From Rhizobium oryziradicis (lineage in GTDB: Bacteria > Pseudomonadota > Alphaproteobacteria > Rhizobiales > Rhizobiaceae), in NCBI RefSeq assembly GCF_001939045.1, contig NZ_MKIM01000033.1, positions 218,123 through 282,122 of the forward strand: a DNA stretch of 64,000 bases, written 5' to 3'. Shown piece after piece: positions 42,254-51,010 of this stretch. The notes beneath the pieces are model-generated. The model made no database searches. It was not told the DNA's origin and saw only the letters and a program-made list of their open reading frames with translations. The position numbers were made by a program, and so were the translations under genes. Within the stretch, counting starts at the first letter, position 1, and each line of letters begins with the position of its first letter.

Positions 42254-43663
42254 CTATTGCTGTTGCGCCGTGATTTCAACAGATCGGTCGCAGGTCTTGT
42301 CAATCAATGCCCGGTCATGGCTGACAATCAACACGGCACACTGTCTCTCACGGGCGAGCTCGACCAAAAGCTCGATGGTTTCCTGCTGGGTAATCAGATC
42401 CAGACGCGAGGTTGGTTCGTCGGCAAACAAAAACACCGGGTCGAGAAGCAAAACGCGCAGCAAAGCAAAGCGCTGCAACTCTCCACCCGATACTTCATTC
42501 GGCAAACGGCCAAGAAGGGCGCGCGGCAAGCGCAATCTGCGCATCAAGGGCTCAATCTGATCGGGATCAAGCTTATGCAGACGCACAAGATCAGCAAGCG
42601 TCGCGCCAAGGGTGATTCTGGCCGGAAAGGCGGATGGCGGATCCTGATAGATCTTTTGGAAGCGGGTCGTTGCGATGCCAGAGGCGCGCGAAATACTGCC
42701 CTGATCGGGATCAAGCAGGCCCAGCAATATATCCCCCAGCGAGCTTTTGCCCGATCCACTTTCGCCAGTGATACCAACAATGTCGCCACGATGGAGTTGA
42801 AGGCTTTGATCTGAAAACAGCAGTCGTCCGCCCCGCGCCTTTGACAAACCTTCTGCGGTCAGCACCACGTCTTGTTTTGCGTCTTCAGGTGCCGCCTTTT
42901 TGACCCATTTTTGCGGATCTGCGGCAATCAGGCGCTTGGTATAGTCATGGGAAGGATTTTGCAGCACTTCTTGCGTCTCGCCTTGCTCGATGATCTTGCC
43001 ATCAAGCATCACGGCCAGATCTCCGCCCATTTGCTCGGCCAAAGCAAGATCATGGGTGATGGTCAGCACGCTACCGCCGCTTTCCACTTCACGCATCAAC
43101 AGTGCAATGACCTCATCGCGCCGCGCCACATCCAGACCCTTGGTGGGCTCATCGGCAATGATAATGTTTGCGCCGCCCGCCCGCGCTGCCGCAAAAGCAA
43201 CACGCTGGGCCATGCCGCCCGAAAGCGCTCCGGGCAGTTTATGGCCCGCATCGCCCACGCCAAGGGCTTGCAAATCGCCCATCGCTGCCTCTGCCGCCGG
43301 CGCGTCAGCAAGACCACGGACATAGTGATGGCCTTCCGCAATCTGAGCCATCGCAGGCATGGTTGGATCGAGCGCCAGCCAAGGTTCCTGCGGCAAGATG
43401 CCAATTTTGCGGCCCCAAAGCGGGCGATGAGAGACCGGATCGGACAGATCCAATGCTGCACCATCCACCAACACCCGTCCCGATGCCTGCAAGCCTTCAG
43501 GCAACAGGCCAATGATCGCCTGCGCCAAAAGGCTCTTGCCCGATCCGGTTTCTCCCAGAATGGTAAAGGACCGCCCGGCCCGCAATGTCAAAGACACAGG
43601 CGCAACAAGAGGGCCAGAGGGTGCGGCCACCGTGGCAGCGTCAACCTGCAATAATATGGTCAT
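42254..43663 (-). CDS. double-ATPase subunit of a Dpp/Nik-type ABC importer
   Basis: A 469-residue protein with two ABC cassettes. First: Walker A ILGETGSGKSLLAQ, signature LPGALSGGMAQRVAFAAA, Walker B IIIADEPTKGLDV. Second: ITGESGSGKSSLGD, EVSGGELQRFALLRVLLLDP and FLFADEPTSRLDL. It is thus a fusion of DppD- and DppF-like subunits, the state seen in several nickel, opine and peptide systems. It overlaps the permease stop by ATGA and ends 1 base from an IS6 remnant. The second signature GGELQRF and both Walker motifs are intact. Confidence 0.9.
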   Translation of the reverse strand: MTILLQVDAATVAAPSGPLVAPVSLTLRAGRSFTILGETGSGKSLLAQAIIGLLPEGLQASGRVLVDGAALDLSDPVSHRPLWGRKIGILPQEPWLALDPTMPAMAQIAEGHHYVRGLADAPAAEAAMGDLQALGVGDAGHKLPGALSGGMAQRVAFAAARAGGANIIIADEPTKGLDVARRDEVIALLMREVESGGSVLTITHDLALAEQMGGDLAVMLDGKIIEQGETQEVLQNPSHDYTKRLIAADPQKWVKKAAPEDAKQDVVLTAEGLSKARGGRLLFSDQSLQLHRGDIVGITGESGSGKSSLGDILLGLLDPDQGSISRASGIATTRFQKIYQDPPSAFPARITLGATLADLVRLHKLDPDQIEPLMRRLRLPRALLGRLPNEVSGGELQRFALLRVLLLDPVFLFADEPTSRLDLITQQETIELLVELARERQCAVLIVSHDRALIDKTCDRSVEITAQQQ

Positions 43664-44478
43664 GCTCTGGCCTTTCCAGCAATCAATTGGAGCGACAGAA
43701 CCATCATGAAAATGATGAGGATGGGCTGTAGCAGGCCATGCGGCGCTTCTTCGTAATAGGGCAAAAGCTCGATCATCATGCTGCCAAGTTCAGGCGTTGG
43801 CGGGCGAACGCCAACGCTGACAAAACCCAAAGCCGCAATGGCCATCACCGCAGAGGCGGCACCATAGGCTCCTATTGTCAGCAGCATCGGGGCAACTTCC
43901 GGCCAAATGTGCCTGCGCAGGATATACCACGGGCCAAAACCAAGCAGCTTGGAGGCCTGCACCGCAGGGGAGGCCAAAAGCGGCCGCGACATGGCTCTGG
44001 TCATGCGGAAATATTCCACCCACAGCACCAGCGAAATACCAATATAGAGCATAGCGGCATTATCGGGAACGATGGCGGTCAGCATCAACACCAGCAGCAG
44101 GCCGGGAAGCGCCAGAAACGCTTCGGACACACTGCCGATCATGCGATCCACAAACCCGCCCCGCCATGCCGCAGCAACGCCCAGCAAAACACCCGGAATC
44201 ATCGCCGTTACCACGGATAGCATTGCCAGCCCCAGCGACAATCTCAACGCGGCGGCAAGCCTTGCGGCCATGGAGCGACCGAGATGATCATAGCCAAACC
44301 ATGAATCCGCCGTTGGCCCCTGCAACGCATACCGCAGGTTCTGCTTCAGCGGATCGGTCCCGCCAACCACCAACGGCTGGAAAGCAAACACAAGCAGTGC
44401 CAGCAGAAGTGCCAGACCGATTGCGCGCCGGATCGGTAAGCGCGCCGGGCGGGGCATGACATCCTCAAACATGGTCAT
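43660..44478 (-). CDS. DppC/NikC-type ABC permease
   Basis: A 272-residue inner-membrane permease. Starts with a short cytoplasmic tail (PARLPIRRAIGLALLLALLV), has the OppC-type segment LNPADSWFGYDHLGRS-like (TADSWFGYDHLGRSMAARLA) after TM1, and the transport loop LGFGPWYILRRHIWPEVAPM. Start and stop overlap neighbours by ATGA. Acts with the upstream permease as the membrane pore. Confidence 0.88.
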   Translation of the reverse strand: MTMFEDVMPRPARLPIRRAIGLALLLALLVFAFQPLVVGGTDPLKQNLRYALQGPTADSWFGYDHLGRSMAARLAAALRLSLGLAMLSVVTAMIPGVLLGVAAAWRGGFVDRMIGSVSEAFLALPGLLLVLMLTAIVPDNAAMLYIGISLVLWVEYFRMTRAMSRPLLASPAVQASKLLGFGPWYILRRHIWPEVAPMLLTIGAYGAASAVMAIAALGFVSVGVRPPTPELGSMMIELLPYYEEAPHGLLQPILIIFMMVLSLQLIAGKARA

Positions 44479-45410
44479 TGTGCCCGCCTCCTTGGATCAA
44501 TCATGTAGCAAGCCGCATCCACCAGACCATTGAGCGCAACAAAAGTCAGGCCCATAACCAAAGCGGTTCCCTGCACCATGGGTATGTCGCGGCCAAAGAT
44601 GGCATGCACCAGAGAGTGACCAATTCCGGGCCACGCAAACAGTGTTTCCACGACAACCACACCTTCGACAAGATAGACAAATTGCATGCCGAGATAGGTC
44701 AGGATCGGCACTGATACATTGCGCAGACCGTGGCGACGAAACACCTGCCACTCGGACAGACCCTTGGTGCGGCCAAAGGTGTAATAGGCAGAGCGTGACA
44801 CCGCCAACATGGCATCCCGCGCCACTCGGTTGGAGACCGCCGCAAGTCCGAGGGCCAAAGTCAGCGCAGGCAAAATCAGATGGCCACCGTGATCATGGCC
44901 CGCCGCAGGCAGGAGCTGCAATGTCAGACCAAAAACGATAATCAGGACAAGGCCCACCACAAATTGCGGCAAGGCCCTGAGTGCAGTGGAGACAAATATG
45001 AGGCTGTTGTCGAGCCAGCCACCCGGACGCAAACCCGCAAGAATGCCCAGTGGAGGGCCAATGAACAATGACAGAAGGATGGCCGCCAAGGAAAGCTCCA
45101 GCGTATGGCCAAGCTGATGGCGGATTTCATCGATAACCGGCGCACCTGTAACCAGTGAGGTGCCAAGATCAAGCCGCAGCATATCGAGCAACCAATGACC
45201 AAGTGCTTGCAGTGCGGGTTGGTCCAGCCCAAGCTCGGCGGAGACTTTTGCCGCTGCCGCACTATCGACCACATCAAAACCATAGCGGCCAGCTGCGATA
45301 CGGTAGGCAAGATCACCGGGCAAGGATCGCGTCATTGCAAAGGTGAGCAAGCCTACCAGAAGGGCAACGAGAACGGCCTGAATGAGACGATGCAGGATGG
45401 CTTTGATCAT
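44475..45410 (-). CDS. DppB/NikB-type ABC permease
   Basis: A 311-residue permease from ATG 45410, which overlaps the binding-protein stop as ATGA. It begins MIKAILHRLIQAVLVALLVG, and has GLDQPALQALGHWL after TM1 and the cytoplasmic loop TKGLSEWQVFRRHGLRN, VSVPILTYLGMQF, typical of DppB. Six helices. The DppB-DppC pair plus a fused ATPase makes a complete importer with the binding protein next to it. Confidence 0.88.
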   Translation of the reverse strand: MIKAILHRLIQAVLVALLVGLLTFAMTRSLPGDLAYRIAAGRYGFDVVDSAAAAKVSAELGLDQPALQALGHWLLDMLRLDLGTSLVTGAPVIDEIRHQLGHTLELSLAAILLSLFIGPPLGILAGLRPGGWLDNSLIFVSTALRALPQFVVGLVLIIVFGLTLQLLPAAGHDHGGHLILPALTLALGLAAVSNRVARDAMLAVSRSAYYTFGRTKGLSEWQVFRRHGLRNVSVPILTYLGMQFVYLVEGVVVVETLFAWPGIGHSLVHAIFGRDIPMVQGTALVMGLTFVALNGLVDAACYMIDPRRRAQ

Positions 45411-46924
45411 GGTGCCCACCGCATCTTATCCAGCCCAAAGCTGCGCTCAAAAGGATCAATGGTTGCGCCTTCGAGCTTTGGAGACACAGCAATCGTCTGC
45501 TGATACCAGGCGACAGGAATGACCGGAAGATCGGTCTGGATTGCTTCAACGGCTTTCAGGCGAAGCAGTTTGCTGGCGTCGGGATCGGCAACGCGGGTCA
45601 ATGCATCAAGGGCGTTTTCAAACTCTGGATTGGACCAGTTCATGGCCCCCCAATCGCCGCCACCGCGACCGTAATCAGACAGCATTGTGCCGATGGGATC
45701 AGGCACCAGTGCAAAATTACGCGCCATCAACGCCAGTTCCAGTGTGCCATCCTGATGCTTGGCGGGTATTTCTGAAGAATTGGTCGAATTGATCGTCACC
45801 TGAATGCCAATATCCTTGAACTGCTGCTGCAACACGGCGGCAATCAACGGCAATTCCGGGCGATCGGGATAGGTGGTGAGCGTCAGCTTGAACGGCTTTC
45901 CATCTTTTGCCAGAACACCATCGCTCTGCATGGTCCAGCCAAGTTCAGCCAGCAATTGCTTTGCTTTTTCGGGGTCGTAAGACAGAGGGGTCAGCGCGTC
46001 GTTGTGCCAGCTTGCAAGGCTTGGCGGAAACAATTGGGTGGCAGCGGCCGGATAGCGCAAAATGGCAATGGCCAGCCCTTCCCGATCAATGGCGGCGCTC
46101 AGCGCCTCGCGCGCCTTAACCGTATTGAGAAATTCATGACCGGCATTGACTTTCAAAAGCACGCTCCGGGGAATGGACACCGAGAGTAAATTCACTTTCT
46201 TGCTTTTTGCAAGGCGTGTGCGGCTGGCCGGATCAAGATTGAAGACATAATCTGCATCGCCACTTTCCGCCATCAAAGCGCGGGTTTCAGGGCGGCTGAC
46301 CGAGAGAAATGTGGCCTTTTCAATCGATGGCTTTGCCCCCCAGTAATGGGCAAAACGCTCAACGCTGAGGCTTTGTGGCGGCTGTATCTGGGTGAGATCG
46401 AAAGGGCCTGTGCCGATAATGGCTTTCACCTCTTTGCCCTCATAGGAGGCCGGTGCCAGAATTTGCGCACGACTTTCAGCGAGAAAGGCAAGCAAAGGTA
46501 CAAATGGCTTGCTGAGCGTGATCACCACGGTGTCCGCGCCATCCGCTGTAATTGTTTCAATTGGTGCTTTCGCCAGCAAGCCGGGCTTGCCACGGGCAAT
46601 GTTCAAAGATGCCGCCACGGCGTCAGCAGTCATAACCGTCTCATCTTGAAATTTGACGCCCGATTGCAACGCAAATCGCCAAACCTTGCCATCATCAGAG
46701 ATGGTCCAGCTTTTGGCCAGTGATGCCACCGGATTACCAGCCTTGTCTGCCTCAACCAGCGTCTCTACAATGCCCATGCGCAGGAAAATATCGCCAGATT
46801 TGGCCGGATCCAGTCCGGTGATCTCAAAGGGGGCAACCACATTGACCGCACCGCCGGGTGCCGCAAAGCTTGGCGCCGCTGAAAAAAACAAAAGCGAAAT
46901 GCTAACACCAATATTCTTGAACAT
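45407..46924 (-). CDS. solute-binding protein family 5 (peptide/nickel/opine type)
   Basis: A 505-residue periplasmic protein. ATG 46924 opens a signal peptide (MFKNIGVSISLLFFSAAPSF, cleaved after FAA). The mature domain has EITGLDPAKSGDIFLRMGIV, LAKSWTISDDGKVWRFALQS, GVKFQDETVMTADAVAAS and AIDREGLAIAILRYPAA, all standard for SBP family 5. The ligand could be a dipeptide, opine or nickel chelate; the lack of distant residues known to me prevents a choice. First gene of a four-gene operon with the two permeases and the double ATPase. The upstream 240 bases hold no gene. Confidence 0.85.
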   Translation of the reverse strand: MFKNIGVSISLLFFSAAPSFAAPGGAVNVVAPFEITGLDPAKSGDIFLRMGIVETLVEADKAGNPVASLAKSWTISDDGKVWRFALQSGVKFQDETVMTADAVAASLNIARGKPGLLAKAPIETITADGADTVVITLSKPFVPLLAFLAESRAQILAPASYEGKEVKAIIGTGPFDLTQIQPPQSLSVERFAHYWGAKPSIEKATFLSVSRPETRALMAESGDADYVFNLDPASRTRLAKSKKVNLLSVSIPRSVLLKVNAGHEFLNTVKAREALSAAIDREGLAIAILRYPAAATQLFPPSLASWHNDALTPLSYDPEKAKQLLAELGWTMQSDGVLAKDGKPFKLTLTTYPDRPELPLIAAVLQQQFKDIGIQVTINSTNSSEIPAKHQDGTLELALMARNFALVPDPIGTMLSDYGRGGGDWGAMNWSNPEFENALDALTRVADPDASKLLRLKAVEAIQTDLPVIPVAWYQQTIAVSPKLEGATIDPFERSFGLDKMRWAP

Positions 46925-47162
46925 ACAAATCACCATTATGTTATATCGTTACCGCCCTATATTGAGGCCAATACCGTTTGTCCAGCATTTTTGAACGAGC
47001 CAACCACAGACCCGGTGAAGTCTGAGGAAGACCAAACACTTCCCTTATCGCGCTCCAGTTTTGGTAATCCCGAGAGGTCAGTTATGCGTTACGCCTCGCC
47101 TCAGATGGCGTGAGTTGTGCTGACCACCAGTTCCAGATTGCGCTTCTGCTCGTCTTCGGTAC

Positions 47163-47264
47163 CGGTGGCGAATTTTCGAGCTTAAGCGTATGTTGCCCAT
47201 GGGAAGAGAAATTGCCGCTCCGAAAGTTGTGGAGCGAGCCCGTGATTCTGAATGCCATTTCAGG
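47163..47264 (+). mobile_element. IS6-family left-end fragment with first transposase codons
   Basis: After GGCGAATTTTCGAGCTTAAG the sequence reads, from 47191, as MLPMGREIAAPKVVERARDS (start TTG/ATG TTG CCC), continuing ECHFR, the N-terminus of an IS6-type transposase, then stops at the LacI gene's 3' boundary. It is the best preserved of the solo ends. The stretch 46925-47162 before it has no gene and should contain the promoter of the Dpp-like operon. Confidence 0.7.
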
Positions 47265-48323
47265 TTATTTGCTGCTTTCGCGCACAATCAATTCGGGCTT
47301 GATTAGCACATGGTCGGTCTCGAGCTTGTCGTCGAGAATGTCCAGAATGAGTTGGCCGGTGTATTGGCCGATATCACGCGAGCGGGCATTGATTGTGGTG
47401 AGGGTTGGCACGGAAATGCTGCCAATTTCGTAATCACCGAAGCCGCCAATGGCGATCCTGGATGGAACAGCAATATTGCGCCGCTGACATTCTGTCAGCG
47501 CACCGAAGGCCGAAAGGTCGGAGACGCAAATAACCGCTTCGGTATCAGGAAATTCCTGCAATAGCCGCGCCATGGCATTGGCACCCTCACGCATGGAAAT
47601 GGGTGGGGGGCCGGCTGCAATCAGGCGCGTCGTGTCCAGGCCATGGGTTTTCATGGCGTCAACAAAACCGACGCGGCGGTCGCTGCCGCGGGTGTCGCGA
47701 CCAACATCACCCCCAATAAAGGCGATGCGGCGATAGCCCACCTTTACGAAATGATCGACCATTTCGCGCACCGCCGCCGCATTGGAAAAGCCGATATAAT
47801 GGCCAATCGGCTTTGCGGGCACGTCCCAGGTTTCAATAACGGGAATGGGAGCATTTTCGAGCAGTCTTCTGGCACGATCTGTGTGCTTGCCGCCCGTTAC
47901 CACAATGGCCTGTGGCTTGCGGCGCAGCAATTGCTCGATCAGGCGTTCTTCTTCCTGCATGTCGTAATTGGTATAGCCCAGCAGGATTTGCATGCGCCGG
48001 GTTGCCAACGTCTCTGACAAGCCGCCAACGGTGTCGGCAAAATTGGCATTGTTGATGGAAGGAATGGTAACCGCGACGAAATCAGACTTTTGCGAGCGCA
48101 GATTGGAAGCGGTTGAATCAAACACATAGCCCAGATCTTCTGCCGCTTGCAAAATGGCTTCACGGGTTTCCTTGTTGATCAGGCTATCAGCCTTGAAAGC
48201 ACGCGAAACCGTCATGGGAGAAACCCCGGTGATCCGGGCAATATCGGCCATGGTGGGTGGTTTGCGGTGTTTGCTCATCAATTGCCTGTTGTTATCAATG
48301 CCGGTGTCAAGATCGTCGCTCAT
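47265..48323 (-). CDS. LacI-family repressor of the sugar-acid cluster (GntR/IdnR-like)
   Basis: A 352-residue regulator. TMADIARITGVSPMTVSRAF is the LacI-type HTH (about residues 24-43) and the hinge follows. The sugar-binding domain has SDFVAVTIPSINNANFADTV and RIAFIGGDVGRDTRGSDRR. The start could also be Met16 (48278). Two GntR/IdnR-type boxes (ATGTTA-N4-TAACAT) lie in the divergent promoters at 50959 and 53902, which is the most direct hint to its targets. An IS6 fragment lies just past its stop codon. Confidence 0.9.
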   Translation of the reverse strand: MSDDLDTGIDNNRQLMSKHRKPPTMADIARITGVSPMTVSRAFKADSLINKETREAILQAAEDLGYVFDSTASNLRSQKSDFVAVTIPSINNANFADTVGGLSETLATRRMQILLGYTNYDMQEEERLIEQLLRRKPQAIVVTGGKHTDRARRLLENAPIPVIETWDVPAKPIGHYIGFSNAAAVREMVDHFVKVGYRRIAFIGGDVGRDTRGSDRRVGFVDAMKTHGLDTTRLIAAGPPPISMREGANAMARLLQEFPDTEAVICVSDLSAFGALTECQRRNIAVPSRIAIGGFGDYEIGSISVPTLTTINARSRDIGQYTGQLILDILDDKLETDHVLIKPELIVRESSK

Positions 48324-48370
48324 ATACCGGCCCCAGCTGTTTCACCAACTGGGGATGATACCGTATTGGA

Positions 48371-48416
48371 GTTTGTCAGGGAAAAGTGGAATCCGGTTTT
48401 CCCGAAAAGACAAACG
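48371..48416. repeat. Rhizobiales-type intergenic palindromic repeat, copy 2
   Basis: Terminal arms GTTTGTC and GACAAAC, with inner GGGAAAA/TTTTCCC, make an imperfect 45-base palindrome. It matches 40082-40126 in reverse orientation with only a few differences. Confidence 0.7.
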
Positions 48417-48428
48417 AAATCAAAAAAT

Positions 48429-48761
48429 CTAGAGCGCAAACTCGTTGGCGAGCGTGACGTGGTGGTGGATGCGTCCATCAAAGAACTCCGCAATAACCTC
48501 TTCGGTCGCGGCACGGGCCTGGGTGCGCACCGGGCTTGCCAATGCAGCATCGACCGCTGCCAGATCGGGATAGTTGACGGCCAAAATCATCGGAAATTCC
48601 GGCGCGCCATCGTCGCGGCTTTCCGCAAACGATACCCGCACATCCAAAGCGCCGGGAAACTGCTTCCATTTTGGCAGGATTTTTTCCAAAACGGCGGCGC
48701 GAAAGGCATCCGTCTGGCCGGGTTTGATGCTGCCTTCAAACAAGGCGTAACGTGTGATCAT
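48429..48761 (-). CDS. small dimeric alpha/beta-barrel (EthD/ABM-like) protein
   Basis: A 110-residue protein from ATG 48761, in ATGA overlap with the preceding dehydrogenase gene. YALFEGSIKPGQTDAFRAAV resembles the first strand and helix of EthD/antibiotic-monooxygenase-like ferredoxin-fold dimers, with PMILAVNYPDLAAVDAAL as the second half. No catalytic residues can be proposed. Fourth gene of the minus operon SDR-gluconokinase-dehydrogenase-this gene, so it probably has a helper role in sugar-acid breakdown. Confidence 0.6.
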   Translation of the reverse strand: MITRYALFEGSIKPGQTDAFRAAVLEKILPKWKQFPGALDVRVSFAESRDDGAPEFPMILAVNYPDLAAVDAALASPVRTQARAATEEVIAEFFDGRIHHHVTLANEFAL

Positions 48762-49645
48762 GGCGAAATCTCCCTTTTCGCGCCTGTGAAAAACTCCATC
48801 AACGCCGCTTGATCTTCTCCTCCAAGACCGGCTGCGGTGAGCATACGATGCACTTCGGCGCAAACGGCGGTCAGCGGCATGGCCGTGTTGGTGCGGCGTG
48901 CCAGATCCTGTGCGCTGTTTAAATCCTTGACCATATTGTCGATACGGCCTGTGCGCCGATAATCCTTGGTGGCAAAGCGTGGCATGTATTCTTGCAAAAT
49001 TGCGCTATCAGCCCGGCCACCCTTGAGTGCGAGCGGAATTTTTGCGGCGTCAACACCGGCATCAAGCGCAAGCTGGGTGGCTTCTGCTACGGCCAGAAAA
49101 TTGAGGCCGCACAAGACTTGATTGATCAGCTTGGTGGTCTGGCCAGCACCAACTGGTCCCATATGGGTGTAGTTGCTGGCAAGATGCTTCAAAACCTCAT
49201 GGGCATCCGCAACATCGGTCTCGCTACCGCCTGCCATTAAGGTCAATTCGCCAATCAAGGCTTTGGGCGCACCGCCCGAAAGAGGGCTGTCGACCCAGCG
49301 CAAACCTTTTTCAAAAGCGTCAGCGGCCAGCTCTTTGGTGGCGTCGGGATCAATGGATGACATATCAATAATCAACGCGCCCTGCTTGGCACCGTCGGCA
49401 ACCCCATCCTTGCCAAACACAGCTGCACGAACAATTTTGGGCGCGTTCAGGCTGAGAATGATGACGTCTGAGGTAGCGGCAGCTTTTGCTGCCGTCTCGG
49501 CCTCGATGGCACCAAGGGCTGCCAGGGCGGCGCGTTTTTGCGGATCGAGATCGAAAACGGTGAGACTATGCCCCGTTTTGACCAGGCGGGTGCCAATTGC
49601 GCCACCCATGGCACCTGCACCAATCAAGGCAACCGTCTTGGTCAT
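48758..49645 (-). CDS. NAD(P)-dependent beta-hydroxyacid dehydrogenase 1 (GarR/HIBADH family)
   Basis: A 295-residue enzyme starting VALIGAGAMGGAIGTRLVKT (Rossmann GxGxxG). The substrate motif DSPLSGGAPKALIGELTLMA matches the DAPVSGG signature, and the catalytic Lys is in GAGQTTKLINQVL. Members reduce tartronate semialdehyde or oxidise beta-hydroxyacids. It overlaps gluconokinase on one side and the EthD-like gene on the other. A second family member lies at 52997. Confidence 0.88.
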   Translation of the reverse strand: MTKTVALIGAGAMGGAIGTRLVKTGHSLTVFDLDPQKRAALAALGAIEAETAAKAAATSDVIILSLNAPKIVRAAVFGKDGVADGAKQGALIIDMSSIDPDATKELAADAFEKGLRWVDSPLSGGAPKALIGELTLMAGGSETDVADAHEVLKHLASNYTHMGPVGAGQTTKLINQVLCGLNFLAVAEATQLALDAGVDAAKIPLALKGGRADSAILQEYMPRFATKDYRRTGRIDNMVKDLNSAQDLARRTNTAMPLTAVCAEVHRMLTAAGLGGEDQAALMEFFTGAKREISP

Positions 49646-50151
49646 GATATTTTATTCTCCAGCGCAGCAAGAATGGTGGCAATAATCCCGTCCAGCGATT
49701 GGTCGATGTCGACTGTCAGGGCCAGCTCGTCATTTTGTGGCGCCTCAAGGGTGGCAAACTGGCTGTCCAGCAGCGAGCCGGGCATAAAGTGGCCAGACCG
49801 TTTGCCCATGCGGGCGGCAATCACTGCGCGGCTGCCGGCAAGATGAATGAACAACACCGGCTCGGCCACAGTCTCGCGGATTTTATCGCGATAGACGCGC
49901 TTAAGGGCCGAACAGCCGATGATGGCACAGCCTTTGTTGGCCGCGAGGGTTTCGCCCACTTTGCCAAGCCACGGCCAGCGATCCTCATCATTCAGCGGCA
50001 GACCCTTGCTCATTTTGGCAATGTTTTCTGCCGGATGTAGATCGTCACCATCGACGTAAGCCACACCCAGTTTTTCACCCAAGGCGGCCCCGACCGAGGA
50101 TTTGCCACAGCCTGAGACACCCATAATGACGAATTTTTGTGCTGCTATCAT
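49642..50151 (-). CDS. gntK: gluconokinase
   Basis: A 169-residue kinase. VIMGVSGCGKSSVGAAL is the P-loop; YVDGDDLHPAENIAKMSKGL and PLNDEDRWPWL are signature GntK segments, and HFMPGSLLDSQFATLE is the gluconate-binding region. It phosphorylates D-gluconate to 6-phosphogluconate with ATP. ATG 50151 is one base past the SDR stop; the upstream in-frame ATG lies inside that gene. Its partners here, an SDR of the gluconate 5-dehydrogenase type and IdnD, complete the L-idonate route known from E. coli. Confidence 0.92.
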   Translation of the reverse strand: MIAAQKFVIMGVSGCGKSSVGAALGEKLGVAYVDGDDLHPAENIAKMSKGLPLNDEDRWPWLGKVGETLAANKGCAIIGCSALKRVYRDKIRETVAEPVLFIHLAGSRAVIAARMGKRSGHFMPGSLLDSQFATLEAPQNDELALTVDIDQSLDGIIATILAALENKIS

Positions 50152-50152
50152 A

Positions 50153-50911
50153 TCAGAGAGACACCGTGATGCCGCCATCGACATAGAGAATATGGCCGTT
50201 GACGAAGGTGGACGCTTCAGAGCTTAAAAAAATGCAGGCCCCGACCAGCTCTTCAACCTTGCCCCAGCGCCCGGCGGGGGTGCGCTTTTCCAGCCATTCG
50301 GTAAAGGCAGGGTCATTGACCAGCGCTGCATTCAATGGCGTGTCGAAATAACCGGGCGCAATAGCGTTGCATTGCAAACCGTATTTGGCCCAATCGGTGG
50401 CCATGCCCTTGGTCAGATTGCCAACGGCTCCTTTGGTGGCGGTGTAAGGGGCGATAGAGGGGCGGGCGAGCGCCGTTTGCACGCTGGCAATGTTGATGAT
50501 CTTACCGCGCCTGCGCGCAATCATGTGGCGGGCAGCCGCCTGTCCAACGTTGAAAACACTGGAGATATTGGTGCGCAGCAAGCGCTCAAACGCGTCAGCC
50601 GGAAATTCTTCCAAAGGTCCGCGATGCTGCATGCCGGCATTGTTGACCAGAATGTCAATCGGGCCGGTTTCCGCTTCAAATTGATCAATCGCCGCACGGG
50701 CGGCGGCGTGGTCTGTGACGTCGAATGGCAAAACATCAACGGGTTTGCCACATTGGGCCGCCGCCTCGGATAGTTTTGCCGGATCACGGCCATTCAACAC
50801 AATCGAGGCACCGGCTGCGGCCAAACCTTTGGCAAGAGCAAGCCCTATGCCCTGCGACGATCCGGTCACCAAAGCGCGTTTGCCAGTGAGATCGAAAAGA
50901 CTAAGGGACAT
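50153..50911 (-). CDS. SDR, gluconate 5-dehydrogenase type
   Basis: A 252-residue short-chain dehydrogenase. ALVTGSSQGIGLALAKGL holds the TGxxxGIG motif; VNNAGMQHRGPLEEF, IASVQTALARPS and YTATKGAVGNL supply the NAG, Ser and Tyr-x-x-x-Lys catalytic set. The closest functional class is 5-keto-D-gluconate reductase (Ga5DH/IdnO). Start at 50911 has GGAGAATGCC before it; a longer frame to 50944 would run into the operator. First gene of the minus operon, divergent from the hydroxyacid dehydrogenase. Confidence 0.85.
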   Translation of the reverse strand: MSLSLFDLTGKRALVTGSSQGIGLALAKGLAAAGASIVLNGRDPAKLSEAAAQCGKPVDVLPFDVTDHAAARAAIDQFEAETGPIDILVNNAGMQHRGPLEEFPADAFERLLRTNISSVFNVGQAAARHMIARRRGKIINIASVQTALARPSIAPYTATKGAVGNLTKGMATDWAKYGLQCNAIAPGYFDTPLNAALVNDPAFTEWLEKRTPAGRWGKVEELVGACIFLSSEASTFVNGHILYVDGGITVSL

Positions 50912-50958
50912 GGCATTCTCCGGATTTTTTAACTCGACAAGCACCTGTTCCCCTGTTT

Positions 50959-50974
50959 ATGTTATCGATAACAT
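50959..50974. promoter_or_regulatory. GntR/IdnR-type LacI operator, perfect palindrome
   Basis: ATGTTATCGATAACAT is the GntR/IdnR box ATGTTA-N4-TAACAT without mismatch, extended by TT/AA to 20 bases of perfect symmetry (50957-50976). It is centred between the divergent SDR and hydroxyacid dehydrogenase genes and 35-50 bases before both starts. Confidence 0.8.
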
Positions 50975-51010
50975 AATCTGTCAAGATATTTCCGTGGGAG
51001 GAAGATGAAA

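Noticed and set aside
46939..46954. ATGTTATATCGTTACC as a third GntR-type box before the Dpp-like operon
   Set aside because: It resembles the box at 53902 but has two extra bases, so half-site spacing is wrong.
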